From assembly GCA_905221605.1 (NCBI GenBank), contig CAJNDS010001990.1:312001-376000 (forward strand): 64,000 nt of DNA, given 5' to 3'. The stretch's first letter is position 1. The number at the start of each line of letters is the position of its first letter. The notes beneath the pieces are model-generated. The model saw nothing but the letters and a program-made list of their open reading frames with translations. It was not told the DNA's origin and did no database searches. Positions 23,785-35,833 of the stretch are shown one piece after another. A program made the translations under genes and the position numbers. The DNA is from Symbiodinium natans. Its lineage: Eukaryota; Sar; Dinophyceae; Suessiales; Symbiodiniaceae.

Positions 23785-26700
23785 TGGGTCGTCAGCATCA
23801 GCAAAACTGGCCAGAAGCTTGGACTCACCCTGGTCAGCGACGGCCAGGACAAGGGTTGAGGGTTGAGGGTTGAGGGTTTAGGGTTTAGGGTTTAGGGTTT
23901 AGGGTTGAGGGTTTAGGGTTTAGGGTTGAGGGTTTAGGGCTCTTTTTGCGGGGGTTTGGGAAGGCTTAAGGTGATTATGTCGGGTTTGAGCGTTTATCGA
24001 GGGCGGAGGGGAGGCAGTTTTGCTGCGTGCCGGGCGTCGGAAGTGGTCGGAACTCCACCAACAAGGTTTTTCCCAGGCCGTGATTTTGGTAGATTTGGCC
24101 CCCTCTCAGCCGATTGTGTCGGTTTTGCTTCCTAAACCCTAAACCCTAAACCCTAAACCCTAAACCCTAAACCCCAAACCCTAAACCCTAAACCCTAAAC
24201 CCTAAACCCTAAACCCTAAACCCTAGACCCTAAACCCTAAACCCTAAACCCCAAAGTGAAAGGATCTAGGGGTCTGGGGTTGCCTAAGCCCTGAATGCTG
24301 CTGCCCCCCCCCCCCCCCCCGGACGTGTCAGGTTCTTCCAGGTTGGATTTAGGGTTGACGGTTTAGGGTTCAGGGCTCAGGGGTTTAGGGGTTTAGGGGT
24401 TTTAGGGGTTTAGGGGTGTAGGGGTGTAGGGGCGTAGGGGTTTAGGAGTTTAGGGGTTTAGTTCTCTCCTTCACCCAAGCCCTCTGTGAAGGAGCCCAGG
24501 TCGTCTCGGGTTGGAACTACCCTAAACACTTGAGACCCCAAGCTCCAAACCCCTAAACCCCCAACCCCACACCCCAAACCCTAAACCCCTAAACCTAAAC
24601 TCACCCACAAGCCCAGCCTACAAAACCCTAAGCCACTCCGTAAAGAATTCACAAGTCAGAAAGCCCTATAAACCCTAAGCCCCTCCGCAAGTAAACTCTA
24701 AACCCTCAACCCTAGACCCTAGACCCTAAACCATAAACCCTAAACCCTAAACCCTGAACCCTAAACCCTAAACCCTAAAGGCCCTAAAGGCGTTTTTTTC
24801 TCGGGAGGACAAGCTGAAAGTCACCGCCATGCTGCCGGGCGCCGCCGAGGAGTTCAACAAGGCCAACCCTGACCAGGCCCGGGACGGCCGCAGCTAGGCA
24901 GGGTTCGGGGTTTGAGGCTTAGGGCTTAGAGCTTAGGGCTTAGGCTTAGTGCTTAGGGCTTAGGGTTTAGGGTTTAGGGCTTAGGCTTAGGGTTTAGGGC
25001 TTAGGGCTTCGGCCTGAGGGCTTAGGGTTTAGGGCTTAGGTGTTAGGGCTTAGGGCTTACGGCTTAGTTAGGGCTTCCGGGTTGTTAAAGTTGAAACCTG
25101 AACCTTTACGTAGGGATGTAGGGGTTCGAGGGTTTAAAGCTCCTCGTATGGAGCCTTCTTAGTTGTAAACGTCCCTAAGCCTTAAACATCTACCCCTTCA
25201 TCGAGACACCCTCAAGCCCGAAACCCTGAACCCTGAACAGCAAACCCCCCAAATTCTTCACCCCAAGCCAAACTTTCGTCGGGTTGTAGCCGTGGCGCAG
25301 CTGTCCGCTTCGCGAACCCATCCCAACGCCGAGAATCTGCATTTTTTTCTCGGCTGGGGAATTGTGAGTTCGGGGGGCCGGGGCTTAGGGTCTCGGGGCT
25401 TTGGGTTAGGGGTTTAGGGTTTAGGGGTTTGGGGTTTAGGGTGTAGGGTTGAAGTGGTCTATGATTTAGGGCCCGCAGGCGATCCAGCTGGGCGACTACG
25501 TTACAAAGGTGAACACCGTCACAGGTCCGAAGCCCAAGCAGCCTTCTGGGCACCCAAACCCGAAACCCGAAACCCTAAACCCTAAACCCTACGTAACTCC
25601 AAACCCTACACCCCAAACCCCAAGCCCCTAAACCCTAAACCCTTTACCTCGCAGGGCCTAGGGTTTAGGGTTTCGGTGTAGGGTTTCCAGCTAATTCTGG
25701 CGTATGAATGAGGGCTTGTGGCAGAAGAGCATTGGTTTCTTGGTGGCTGTAGGGGGCTGTAGGGTTGCAGGCTTCGGCTACCTTCGAGCAAGAGGCACTA
25801 AGCTTCAAACCCTAAGCTCCATCCAAGCCTATTTCATGCATTTTGGTTCTTCGGGCTTCTGGGGCCCTGGCGATTTCCCGCCTTCGGGGGGTCGAAGACA
25901 GTACCCTCGGGTGTTTAAGGGGCACGAGGAGGGACCCCTCGAAGGGAGCCTTCATCTTCTTGCCCTATATAACCCTCATAGAGACCCTATGTCGTCCCTA
26001 TATACCTAAGTAGCCCCTAAATGACCCCCGAAATAACCCCTAAGGTCCCTTATAAGGGTCCCTCCTTTAGTCCCTTGGCGTGTGTTTCCTCCCAGGGGAA
26101 CAATCACAACAAGCTTTGTCCACATTCGGAAATCTTGAGCTGGCTAGGACAATTGTTTGCTATGATAGGTTGCTGTTTGGGGCTCCGGATTTAGGATTCA
26201 GAGTTTAGGGTTTACGGGTTTAGGCTTTAGGGTTTACGGTTACCATGGATCATATCTTGGCCTGCCCCGATGGTGCAGCTGTGTTTTCTCCTGCGTGGTT
26301 GTGTTCTTGCCCCTTCCGCCCTAACCCCCAAAGCCTAAACCCTAAACCCCAAACCCAAACACCAACCCCCGGACCCTAAACCCGAAACCCGAAACCCTAA
26401 AACCTAAACCCTAAATCCTACTCACGGCTCCTGGCCTGGGCCCCTCACCCTGCAACCTCCCCACCCAAAACCCTCGAACCCAAAGAAAACAAAAACTAAC
26501 ATCCAACCCAGAACTCGAAAAAGACCTTAAAAAACCTTAACATCCCTGAAGCCCAAAAACCCTATAACTCTAAACCCTGAACCTTAGAAGCCCTAAACCC
26601 TAAACCCTGAACCCCACACCCTACAGGCCTAAATCCCTAAAACCCCAAAGCCCCTAAACCCTGAAGCCCTGAAACCCTGAGCCCGAAACATCCTCACCTC

Positions 26701-26969
26701 AGCCCTTCGAGGCCCGAAGACGGCCGAAAAGATGCTGAAGGCTGGCGTTGTGGTGTTCAGGGTTGTCCAGGGCTTCTAGGGCTTAGGATTTAGGAGTTTT
26801 TCAGGGTTGACCCTAAACCCTAAACCCTAAACCCTGAACTCTAAACCCTAAACCCTAAACCCTAAGCATGCCCTCAAAAATCCCAGCATCCCCTGCAAAC
26901 AACCTCCAAGCTCGGAAGCCACAGGAGTGCGGGAAGGACAAGGTCGAGCTCACCATCAAGCGCCCCTGA
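23785..26969 (+). CDS. PDZ-domain protein (five 3' exons)
   Basis: Exons at 23785-23847, 24808-24876, 25479-25524, 26712-26740 and 26925-26969 join in phase to an 83-residue C-terminal PDZ-like domain. It has a carboxylate-binding loop (KLGLTL), then KVTAMLPGAAEEFNKANP, GDYVTKVN in the strand where PDZ domains carry GDRIVEVNG, then AEKMLK and a last strand VELTIKRP before TGA. PDZ domains bind C-terminal peptides of partner proteins; no partner can be inferred. The first intron is flanked by an exact 8-bp direct repeat (AGGACAAG) and filled with telomeric repeats. The first exon is not certain: a coding-like island near 23215-23270 (frame containing PSSLCGILCCL) may be 5' to it. A continuation of the NAMPT reading frame into this domain cannot be excluded. 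Confidence 0.78.
24130..24255. repeat. CCCTAAA array in PDZ gene intron 1
   Basis: About 17 units; a TTTAGGG/TTGAGGG run (23855-23940) occupies the donor side of the same intron. Confidence 0.95.
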
Positions 26970-27551
26970 AGAGGTGCACAAGCCGTTTAGGGTGGAAGCC
27001 CTAAACCCTAAACCCCTGTTTGGGGGGTGTGGAGTTTAGGGTTGGCTGGACCCCAAACCGCTTTTGGGATACGAGAGCTCCAGCACGTTACAAGTCACGT
27101 CATATGTCTCATGTTGACAGAAAGTCCACGAGACTAGCCGCGAAAGACGTTGCACTTGTCGTTATACAACAGCCATCAATATGGCCAAAGAATGGGAAAA
27201 TCTCACCGTCGGGATTCGAGGGGTGAGGGGCTTTTTAAGGTTGACGAGTTTTCGAGCCCCCCAAAAGCGAGTGCACATGCATGTAAGCGCGTGAATCTAC
27301 AGCCCTGTACGCATCCTAAAGAGAGGGCATTCGGGCATTCTTGCAGACCCCTGCTTGCATTTCTGCAGTTTAAGGTTTGGGGGGGAGGTGGGGGGGTCTG
27401 ATGAGGGCACAAAAAAGCAGCCAGACCCTTGAATCGTCTGACCCTTAAACCCTTAAACCCTTAAACCCTTAAACCCTTAAACCCTTGAGCTCTTAAACCC
27501 TAGCTAGACCTCTGTATCCCAACCCGAAACCCCTCAATCCATCGTTTCCAG
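26970..27551. other. Spacer after the PDZ gene
   Basis: Short CCCTAAA and CCCTTAAA runs (27425-27485) and unique DNA; two overlapping + ORFs of 68 and 83 codons (27020-27401) have no recognisable motif and differ in frame. Nothing else seen. Confidence 0.5.
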
Positions 27552-28446
27552 GTGTCGCTGCTGCTCACTGGATTTTGTAGCTGCTGGGCTCCTCCGCATG
27601 AACGTTTAGGGCTTTAGGGCTTTGGGGCTTTAGGGCTTTAGGGTTGAGGGGTTTAGGGCTTAAGGTTTTAGGGGGTTTAGGGGTTAGGGCGCATGTTTTG
27701 AAGGGTTGAAGATGTCCAGGGTCTAGGGTTGTGCTTCTCCATGTCGTCTTTTTGTCGGTTCAGCAACTTAACACCTTCTCGGTGCCGTTTAGTCTAGGGA
27801 TTCCTGGACCCTGAAGATTTTACACCCTGTATCTGGACTGGACCCCGCATCCCACCACCAAATCCGTAAATCGCAGCAATCGATCCCTAACACCTAAAGC
27901 TTAAAGGCCCTACCTAAGCCTAAGACAACGATCTCTCAGTTGGAGCATGCAACCCTAAACCCTAAACCCTAAACCCTAAACCCTAGGCCCTCGACCCGAG
28001 CCTGTTCCTGTGACAGCTGCCCTCAACCCTCCAAAGCCTTCACTGTCTGGTTCTTAGTAGGGAATGAGGGAATGAGGTACCCCATATAATCCCTTTAAAA
28101 GGGTATACGAGGGAATGAGGTACCCTATATTATAATATAATCCCTTAAAGGGTATATATAGGGCCCTAATTCCCTCATTCCCTACTAAGAACCAGTTCGA
28201 GGGCTCAAACCCGAAACTCAGAACCACTCCAGACCCCAAAACCCTATGTAAGCCCACCGAAGCCCCTCTATACCATATGGGCCCCTATACCCTCCAAGCC
28301 CCCTGCAACCCTAAACCCTAAACCCTAAACCCTAAGCCCTAAGCCCTAAACACTAAACCCTACAACTCCCTACAACCCTTAGCCCCGAAACCCTGCCGAG
28401 GTTGATCGGGCTAAGTTGCATGGCTTCTGCGACGCCAAGAGCCATG
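27552..28446 (+). other. Candidate 5' exons of the PDCD2-like gene
   Basis: Two GC-rich islands with AG|G acceptors lie between telomeric arrays: 27552-27587 (VSLLLTGFC) and 28401-28446 (VDRAKLHGFCDAKSHG). In PDCD2 proteins the N-terminal zinc domain reads roughly LLLQLYxP then HRxLYVFxC, which these resemble in order and spacing. A third island near 29930-29990 can be read as KCPDGAWEAVTSS, like the C..GSWRVxRSQ segment, but the same DNA is also open from an ATG at 29920. Similarity is weak and I would not rely on it without transcripts. Confidence 0.35.
28047..28195 (+). mobile_element. Introner family C, hairpin
   Basis: CTGGTTCTTAGTAGGGAATG pairs with CATTCCCTACTAAGAACCAG perfectly. The interior GGTACCCCATATAATCCC arm is partly duplicated, making this copy longer (149 bp). 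Confidence 0.92.
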
Positions 28447-28894
28447 GTGCGACCCCAAGGGTTTCGGGTTTAGGGTTTAGGGTTTAGGGTTTGCTGTAGT
28501 ATGGCGTACAAGCTGTAAATGTGACGGTTTTCAGTAGAGCCTTGAAGGCATCGAGCAATGCGAAGGGCGGCCATGGCCGGATCGTGGAGGGCCGCCCTAA
28601 CACTTTTCTCCCACCCCACCCACACCGTCTCAGGCGGCAAGACCACCCAAACCTATTCCTTCTAGGGTTTAGGCCTAAACTCAAGCCAACCACCCACTTC
28701 TAACACTTCTTCCGTTCCGGGCGAAAGTTTCAGAGGGGTCCAGGAAGGTCGGGTCCCAAGGGCAACACACAAGTGCGCGCATGGCAGGCGCGCATGAACC
28801 CTGAATCCGAAGCCCTGAGTCCTCAACGCTGAGTACGTGGGTTTAGGGATTTAGGGTTCCAAACCTGTGCCGCTTGGGCTTTCTTTCTCCTCGA

Positions 28895-29267
28895 GGGGCT
28901 GCCGCTACCCAGAGTGACCTGTACTTTACAAATGGAAAGTGCACCAAGGATTCCTGTATGTTTGTTTCTTTCTGTGGGGGGGGGGGGGGGGGGCGGGGGG
29001 GCATAAAGGCTACCTGCAAAGGGGCCCTTGATTTAGAGTAGAGTTCTCATGAACCTGGTGCTCACAAAAAAGTCAGTGTAAATGTGCAGGGTTTCAAGTT
29101 TACGGTCTACAATCATGCCTCGTGCCATGCTGGGTAGTGGGCGCTACGAAACCCCCATGCCTCGAACTTTTGTGAATCCGAAGCGGTGGACCCAAAACCC
29201 TAAACCCCTTAACCCCTTAAACCCCTAAGCACATGCCCAGGTCTCCATCTTCACGACAAAGTTCTGA
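28895..29267 (+). other. Two unassigned coding-like islands
   Basis: The island at about 28910-28960 reads SDLYFTNGKCTKDS after an AG, and the one at 29240-29267 reads VSIFTTKF followed by TGA after CCCAG. They could be exons of the PDCD2-like gene or the end of a separate small gene. A G homopolymer (28976-28995) lies between them. No family recognised. Confidence 0.2.
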
Positions 29268-30029
29268 GATGTGGCCTAGACGAAAGGGGGTTGTTCTATC
29301 TATGTGTCCCTGTCTAGGTACCCACAGATGAGAAGGGATACTCTAAACCCTGAAACCCAGACCCTAAAGCCTATAAACCCCAAACGCCCTAAACCCTATA
29401 AACCCTACACTCTATCCCTAAAGCCCCTCAAAAGGGAACCAAACGTGGATCAACCCCCAGGAGCTCTGCAAGCTCTTAGAGCTCAGAGCGAAGCGTTAGG
29501 CGGTTTTAGGACAATTCATCCGATTTCTTTCACAAGATGGCAACCTTTGGTATAAAGTTTTAGGGCCTTTTTGTTGCAACTTCTTGTTGCAAACTACACA
29601 AACAGACAGGCAAGATGCTGTGAATGAATATGAGTTTAGACTGCACTGTTTTGCTGAGTGCTTGAGCCCGGTCCATTCCATGTCATTTCTTTTGGGACCA
29701 CGTGCGACGCCTTTTCTGCAGATTCTCCTGGGGTCACTCTGCTCGTAAGCCTGAGACCCAGTAGATTGCCACCCCTGAGGAACTTCAACTCTACTTGCTA
29801 GAAGGAGCCCCACAGAATTGGTTTGGGGTTTAGGGCTTTAGGGTTCAGGGGTTTAGCCCTAAACCCTAAACCCTAAACCCTTTAACCTGTAGTTCATCTA
29901 GTAAACTGGACATGGAGCCACCCGACGACCAAGCAGAAGTGTCCAGACGGAGCCTGGGAAGCTGTCACGTCATCTGCAACTCAATAAGGAGGAGGGGGGA
30001 AGCCTTCGTAGTGGACCCTCCTCGCGGTT

Positions 30030-30560
30030 TAGAGTGGGTTTAGGGTTTAGCAAATACAAGGGACTGTAATGTAAAGCAAGTGCAAGACCATTCTTGCTTG
30101 ACATGGCAGAGCTGTCTTAGTTTTGACATGATTTTCCACTGGCTGCAGTGTGGCTGCCGAGATCTACGGAGTAGCTGGACGTCGAGTGTGGGATAGTCTT
30201 CAGCTGACAATCCACTGATTGTGGAGAGAGGGCTTTGTGACCTATGCTGCAGTCTGATTCTCAGATGCCGTCTCCAGTTATGCTGGAGGCGGCTTGGAGG
30301 AATGCAGCCGCAAAGTTCCTGCTTAGTCTCGGAGCAAGGGTGTTGCCTTCGCTGCGCTTCTGCGTCGGGTTTGTTGAGCAACCCTGCGTACAAAGTTCAG
30401 AAAAGAACTGGCGACTGGGGCATGTGTCATAGCAGCAAATGGGCATCTCCCGATATACGGGGTACCCCTCACATACCCCCAAGCATACGAGAATCCCCTT
30501 TTTCAAGAATCCCAAAGCAGCACCCGAAGCTCTGAACCCTAGTTCTGGGGCCCCCCCCCC
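30030..30560. other. Non-telomeric block of unknown nature
   Basis: About 500 bp of balanced-composition DNA with short ORFs on both strands (104 aa at 30221 +, 117 aa at 30040 -, 103 aa at 30261 -) in conflicting frames. No splice-bounded island stands out and no homology is recognised. Confidence 0.4.
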
Positions 30561-30589
30561 CCTCCACCCCATGTGTGTCTATGTACGAA

Positions 30590-30722
30590 AAGCATATATA
30601 TTTATATTTATATTATTTTATATTTATATTTATGTTCATATTTATATGTATATGTATATTTATGTTTATGTTTATGTGCATGTTTATGTTTGTGTTTATG
30701 TTTATGTTTATACACACATATA
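30590..30722. repeat. TTTATA/TTTATG microsatellite
   Basis: AT-rich hexamer-type repeat in an otherwise GC-rich window; open in three + frames only because of its composition. Confidence 0.9.
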
Positions 30723-30924
30723 GAGCCAACTTTCTTGAGCCAGCCAGAGAATCCATTGCCACGAGGGTTGTAGGGTTTAGGTCTTCAGCAGTATCTATTT
30801 CAGCGATGCTTTACCTTCGTCACAACTAGAGCCACAAAGGCCTGAACAATTGCATTCATCGTTTATGGTGCTGGGTCTCTTTACGCCTGGAAAACCCCGA
30901 AGCCTCATGCCTGCATGACTGCAT

Positions 30925-31032
30925 GCATGTATGCGTGCGTGTATATGTATATGTATATGTGTATGTGTGTGTGTGTGCGCATGTCTGCAGGTGTGTCTGT
31001 GGTTATGGGTGTGTGTGTGTGTGTGCGTGCCC
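30925..31032. repeat. TG/TATG microsatellite
   Basis: Alternating purine-pyrimidine run (GTATATGTATATG, then GTGTGTG), potential Z-DNA. Confidence 0.9.
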
Positions 31033-31165
31033 CCCAACCCCCAGAACCCTACCGCCCCCCAAAGCTCTCTGAAGCCGCCTATCCCTAACCCTAGGGTTTA
31101 GGGTTTAGGGTTCAGGGTTAGCCTCCGCTTGCGGGACCTTTGGGATCCTGGGATCCTTCTAAAAG

Positions 31166-34100
31166 GTTCCAGCAACGCCTTTCGAGGAGTCCGGAGCAGG
31201 CTGGCACGGTTTAGGGTTTAGGGTTTAGGGTTTAAGGTTTAGGGTTTAGGGTTTAGGGTTTAGGGTTTAAGGGTTTAAGGGTTTGAGGCTTCGGGTTTAG
31301 GGGGAAGGTGCTGGTGTGGCAAGGGCTTTTAAGGGTTTTTATGAAGCTGAGAAGGGCTTGTAAGGGATTTGGGTGGAGTTTACAAGGGTTTTGGGATGCG
31401 ATTTGGGGTTGTTTGAGTGCAGGGCTTAGGATTTTTAGGGGGAACGGGGAGGGGGGACAGCACAGTAGAATATAGGCTTTGGAGGGGTGGGGTGTGAATT
31501 TTCAAGCTTAGATTTGATGGATAGGCTCCTGCAGACGCGGGCGGGCTTGGTGTCTAGAAGAGTTTACAGCCAGATGCGCCAGAAAATACCTACTATTCCA
31601 ATAGGCCAACAAACCGAAAACCCTAAACCCTAAAGCCCCAAAGCCCCGCCCCCTAAGCCATCAAAGCCCCCAAGACCCCAAGACCGTATCTAAAGTCCAA
31701 AAACCCAGAGTATCCCCAAAGCCTATACCTTACAGATTAGCCTATGCCCCTAAACATAATCTCACCAAGATTGGCGACACAGGGCTTCATTGGGCTTATG
31801 GTATGCCAGGTCATTCGCTATTGCTGGGGCGGCGAGCCTCTCTGGTTGCATGTCCTCAGCTGAGATATGAGAGGGGGGGGGGAGGGGCACCCATTTTTGT
31901 AGGGTTTAGGGTTTAGGGTTTAGGGGTTAGGGGTTAGGGTTTAGGGTTTAGGGTTTGGGGGGGGGGGAGAATTCTTTTTTTCATCCTTGTGTGTTGGAGT
32001 ACCCCTAGTTTGGGAATGGCAGTTTTTGACATTATGGCCCCCATGAGCCCCATAAAAAACACCATAGTCTACAACCCCCCCCCGTCCCCCCCCGTCCCCC
32101 CCCGTCCCCCCCGTCCCCCCCCCGTCCCCCCCCGTCCCCCCCCGGCCCCCCCCGTCCCCCCCCGTCCCCCCCCGTCCCCCCCCCGTCCCCCCCCGTCCCC
32201 CCCCGTCCCCCCACCCCCCCCCCCCCCCCCTCGCCCTCGCATCATAAACTCTGCCTGGTTTAGTTTTGGGGGCTTTGGGCTGTGGGCTTTTGATTAGAGC
32301 CACAACGCCGAGGTCAACAGCGGCGCTCGCACCCACCTGCGAATTCCAAATGAACTCCGAAGCTTTACCCTATGCTACCATTCAGGGTGCATCAGCCCCA
32401 GACCCTAAACCCTCAGTCCCGAACCCTAAAGTCCACAAACCCCATAAACCCCATATACCCTATACACCCCATAAACCCTAAAAACCCTATAAGCCCTATC
32501 AACCCTATAAACCCTATGAACCCTATACACCCTAAAACCTAAACTTAAACCCTAAACCCTAAACCCTAAACCCTAAACCCTAAACCCTAAACCCTAAGCC
32601 CTAAGCCCTATAGGGCTTATAAGCCCTAAGCCCTAAGCCCTAAGCCCTAAGCCCTAAGCCCTAAACCCTAAACCCTAAACCCTAAACCCTAAACCCTAAA
32701 CCCTAAACCCTAAACCCTAAACCCTAAACCCTAAACCCTAAACCCTAAACCCTAAACCCTAAACCCCAGCCCACCGCCAAAAAAGCCGCCCCCAAAATGT
32801 TGGTGCTTGGGCGGCGGCTGCAGAGGCGCCGCCGAGCTCCAAGCCGCCAAAGTGCGCGTGTGGCGGCTTGGGCCGCGTTTTTTGGGGGGTGGAAGGTTGA
32901 GGGTTTAGGGTCTAGGGCTAGGGTTTAGGGTTTAGGGTTTAGGGTTTAGGGTTTAGGGTTTAGGGTTTAGGGTTTAGGGTTTAGGGTTTAGGGTTTAGAG
33001 GGTTCAGGGGTTTAGGGGGTTTGGCGTCCGGGGTTCGGGTTAGGCGTTTGGGGGTTTGGGTTGTTGTTGCTTGTTTTTTGGTTTTGGGGTTCACTGTTTA
33101 GGGGGTCTGGGGTTTGGGGTTTGGGGCAGTTCAGGGTTTAGGGTCTATGGGGTTTAGTAGGGCTTAGTGGTGTAGTAGGGTCGAGGGTTTAGGGCTTAAT
33201 AGGGTTATGTAAGGGCTTTACAGGGCTTTTAGGGTTCAGCAGGATTCAGGGTTCAGTTTAGGGAGTTTAGCGTTTCGGGTTTTAGAGTGTAGGGCCGGGT
33301 CGAAGGTCTTTCACTTGTTTCAAGCCCTGCGAAACCATCGAAAGGCGGTCAAAAAGCGGTCACGTGGGGGGCCGACCTAATGGTAGACCTCTTTCACAGC
33401 ATGTTCCCAAAAACGCTAAGCCGAAAGCCTAAAGCCTCAGCCCTACGCCCGCTGTTCACAGTACCCAAAGCTGAGGGGTTTAAGCCCTTATCCCCTACAT
33501 CGCTCAAACCCTAAAGCCGCAGTTAACTTCCAGCCTATCTGGCACAAGACAGTGCTCGCCACAGTCAGCGCCCCAACCCTAGACAACTTACAGTCAAAAG
33601 GGCAGCCTGCATGTTTGACTCTAAGCCCGACCCCCCCCCCCCCTCCCCCCCCGCTAAAACCGAACGAACATCAACTTCAGGTCGCCCTAATGTTTAGGGT
33701 CAGGGCTTAGGGCTTAGGGTTCAGGGTTTAGGTTCAGGCCTTAGGGTTTAGGGTTTTAGGATTTAGGAACCCTAAACCCAAAGGCCCTCAACCAATCTCC
33801 GGCTCCCGTGAGGCGCCAGCCGCTGCTTCGAGCTCCAGTTGCTGTGGCAATCTCAGGATGATTGCTGCGGGTCGGAAGGATTCTCTTGGGCTGAAGGGGG
33901 TTGGGAGTTTAGGGTTGAGGATTTTGGGGGTATTCCCTGAACCTGAACCCTAAACCCAAGTGGTTTCTCTGTGTTCGGACCCGTCGCAGCCAGGTCTCGA
34001 GAAATTGGCCGTTTCGGGTCTATAGGGTTTAGGGATTGGGGTTGGGGGGGTTTTGGGTTTACGGTGTAGGGACCTATTTTGGTGGACCTTTTTTGGGTTT

Positions 34101-34766
34101 CTCTTTCAGGCTACTCCTTCCCCGTGCCTGTTATAGGGCTTAGGTACGTCAAGGGCCCCAAAATCCGAAGCTCTAGAAGAACCCAGAACTCCATCTGACA
34201 TCACTGGAGGCCCACGCTGCATGCGCAACTTGCTGCAGCCGTACGCTGGCATGCATTATTTCCGGGGTTTGAGGGCTCAGGATGTAGGGTATGAAGTTTC
34301 CATGCCCCGCCCACCTGCTCAGTCTAGGAGACCCCAGTGGAATTCTTTGCTTCCTTCTTTCTTTCGAGGTTGAGTTTGTTGACACCTTTCTATTCCCTAA
34401 ACCCTAAACCCTACACCCTAAACCCCCCTGAACCCTAACTAGGAGCTCTAGCACCCAAGGTACCCTCGGCGGAATCGAGCGCTCTGGGCATGGACTGGGG
34501 TACCGTGGTGATCTTCACTTGCTCCAAGGCTCATACATGGCGGGAATAGTAAATGCTGAAACCCCAAGCCCCAAACCCCAAACCCGAAACCCCAAACCCT
34601 AAACCCTAAACCCAAAACCCTAAACCCTAAACCCTAAACTCAAGCCCCAAACCCTAAACCCTAAACCCTGAACAACGAGCCTCCCTGGATTCTGAGCCGT
34701 GCATGCCAGGACTGTCCTTGTGAGGACCCGTGTGAGGAGTTCCTCGTCATCCAGCCTTCTCTTTAG
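31166..34766 (+). CDS. PDCD2: PDCD2/Tsr4-type protein, C-terminal exons
   Basis: Exons near 31166-31199 (FQQRLSRSPEQ), 31810-31851 (VIRYCWGGEPLWLH), 33813-33844 (ASRCFELQLL), 33990-34007 (PGLEKL), 34460-34528 (GMDWGTVVIFTCSK) and 34710-34766 (DCPCEDPCEEFLVIQ, stop TAG) match in order the C-terminal PDCD2 domain: KFxKRIxxxPEQ, RYxWxGxPL, FEFQLMPAL, GTILVYTC and the final EEFxxxQ. In yeast and animals this family chaperones ribosomal protein uS5 during 40S assembly. The exon carrying the expected CxxCG knuckle just before FELQLL was not found between 31.85 and 33.81 kb. The 33844/33990 junction does not fit a standard donor, so that edge is approximate. Introns are telomeric. Confidence 0.82.
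32076..32232. repeat. (CCCCCCGTC)n minisatellite
   Basis: About fifteen C-run units each ending in GTC (one GGC), closing in a C homopolymer. Open frames on both strands (Pro-rich or Gly-rich) are by-products. Confidence 0.95.
32540..32765. repeat. CCCTAAA array with a palindromic CCCTAAG insert
   Basis: Heptamers interrupted at 32595-32665 by a block of CCCTAAG units containing CCCTATAGGGCTTATAAGCC, then perfect CCCTAAA to 32765. Confidence 0.95.
32895..33000. repeat. TTTAGGG array
   Basis: About 14 perfect units, facing the previous CCCTAAA array across 130 bp of GCCGCC-rich sequence (32768-32890) that contains its own inverted repeat (GCCGCCAA / TTGGCGGC-like) and no clear frame. Confidence 0.95.
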
Positions 34767-34782
34767 TGGCCGTTTGCTGAAA

Positions 34783-34882
34783 CTTGGTAGCCCAGTGGTA
34801 CGATGTTCCATTTTTTTGGGTTCAGGCTTCCCTTATGAAGTAACCATCCCAAAAAAGGGTATATGGTTGCTGGGCTACCGAG
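34783..34882 (+). mobile_element. Introner family A copy (not in a recognised intron)
   Basis: About 100 bp with ends CTTGGTAGCCCAG and CTGGGCTACCGAG (inverted), and inner arms around TTTTTTGGGTTCAGG. It begins 17 bp after the stop of the PDCD2-like gene, so it lies in the 3' UTR or spacer. Confidence 0.85.
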
Positions 34883-35833
34883 TTACTGGCAGACACTGAA
34901 ACCACGTGAGACTGTGAGACTCTGCGGCTTGGCGGGGTAACAAAAGCACCACTGCCCTTTCGCCCACAAGCTCGCTGTGCATGGTTGCGGACGTCGGCTC
35001 TGTATTGAATGCCTCAACCCTAAACCCTAAACCCTAAACCCTAAACCCTAAACCCTAAACCCTAAACCCTAAACCCTAAACCCCTTGCACTCTTTGCTGT
35101 AGGATCTTCGCAGAGCACGTGCAGATGTGGAAGCCACTGGCTTCTTTTGCCAAAGGTTTTCATGGTTGGCTTATGGTTTAGGGTTTAGGGTTTAGGGTTT
35201 AGGGTTTAGGGGTTCATGGTTCATGTACATACAGCGCTCATGCTACGTTGCATACTTAGTGGTGCTTAGCAGGGAGTTTTGGGAAGTTGGTTCCCTATTT
35301 CCTTATCAAAGGCTTTAAAGCTTTGTTTCCGTGGGACTAATCAAGGAAGATGCTGTTGCGTGCTTCCCTTCTAAGAACTACCAAGTATATCCGATAGGCC
35401 CCAAAATCCTGAACAGATTTCTGGAAATTGGGGCCCGCCCCGCCCCTGCGCCCACACGTGGTAGAAGCAATGTCCGAGTCTGCCCCACCACGCAAAGCGG
35501 GATGGCTGGACAGCGACAAGGCACGTTACTTGAGCTTGCGTTGCTTGCGAAGCCACTCAAATTAAGATGCTGTGCACCCTATAGTATAGTATTCATTGCA
35601 GGTTAATTACCTTCTCGAAACTCCTTGTTAAGGGCTTCAACTATGCAAGCAAGTAGCTGGTCCCTTATCTCGAAGACAACCTCATAGGTCCTGCCTGGAA
35701 AAACCCCAAAACAAAGCCTTGTTTCGAAACCCAAAGCCTTGTGTCCAAACGCCCTAAAAGTTTCGGCGACCCGCAAAAGGTTCTGCACAGGTTCTTAAGA
35801 AGTCCCAAACCCTTGCGGTCCCTTCTTTGGGAG

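Noticed and set aside
30261-30572. Conflicting short ORFs as a minus-strand gene
   Set aside because: No recognisable motif, frames conflict on both strands, and all supported genes are on the plus strand.
30439-30829. Three overlapping ORFs of 66-94 codons
   Set aside because: Caused by the TTTATA/TTTATG microsatellite; no coding signature.
31941-32336. Gly-rich (minus) and Pro-rich (plus) ORFs
   Set aside because: Produced by a (CCCCCCGTC)n minisatellite; composition only.
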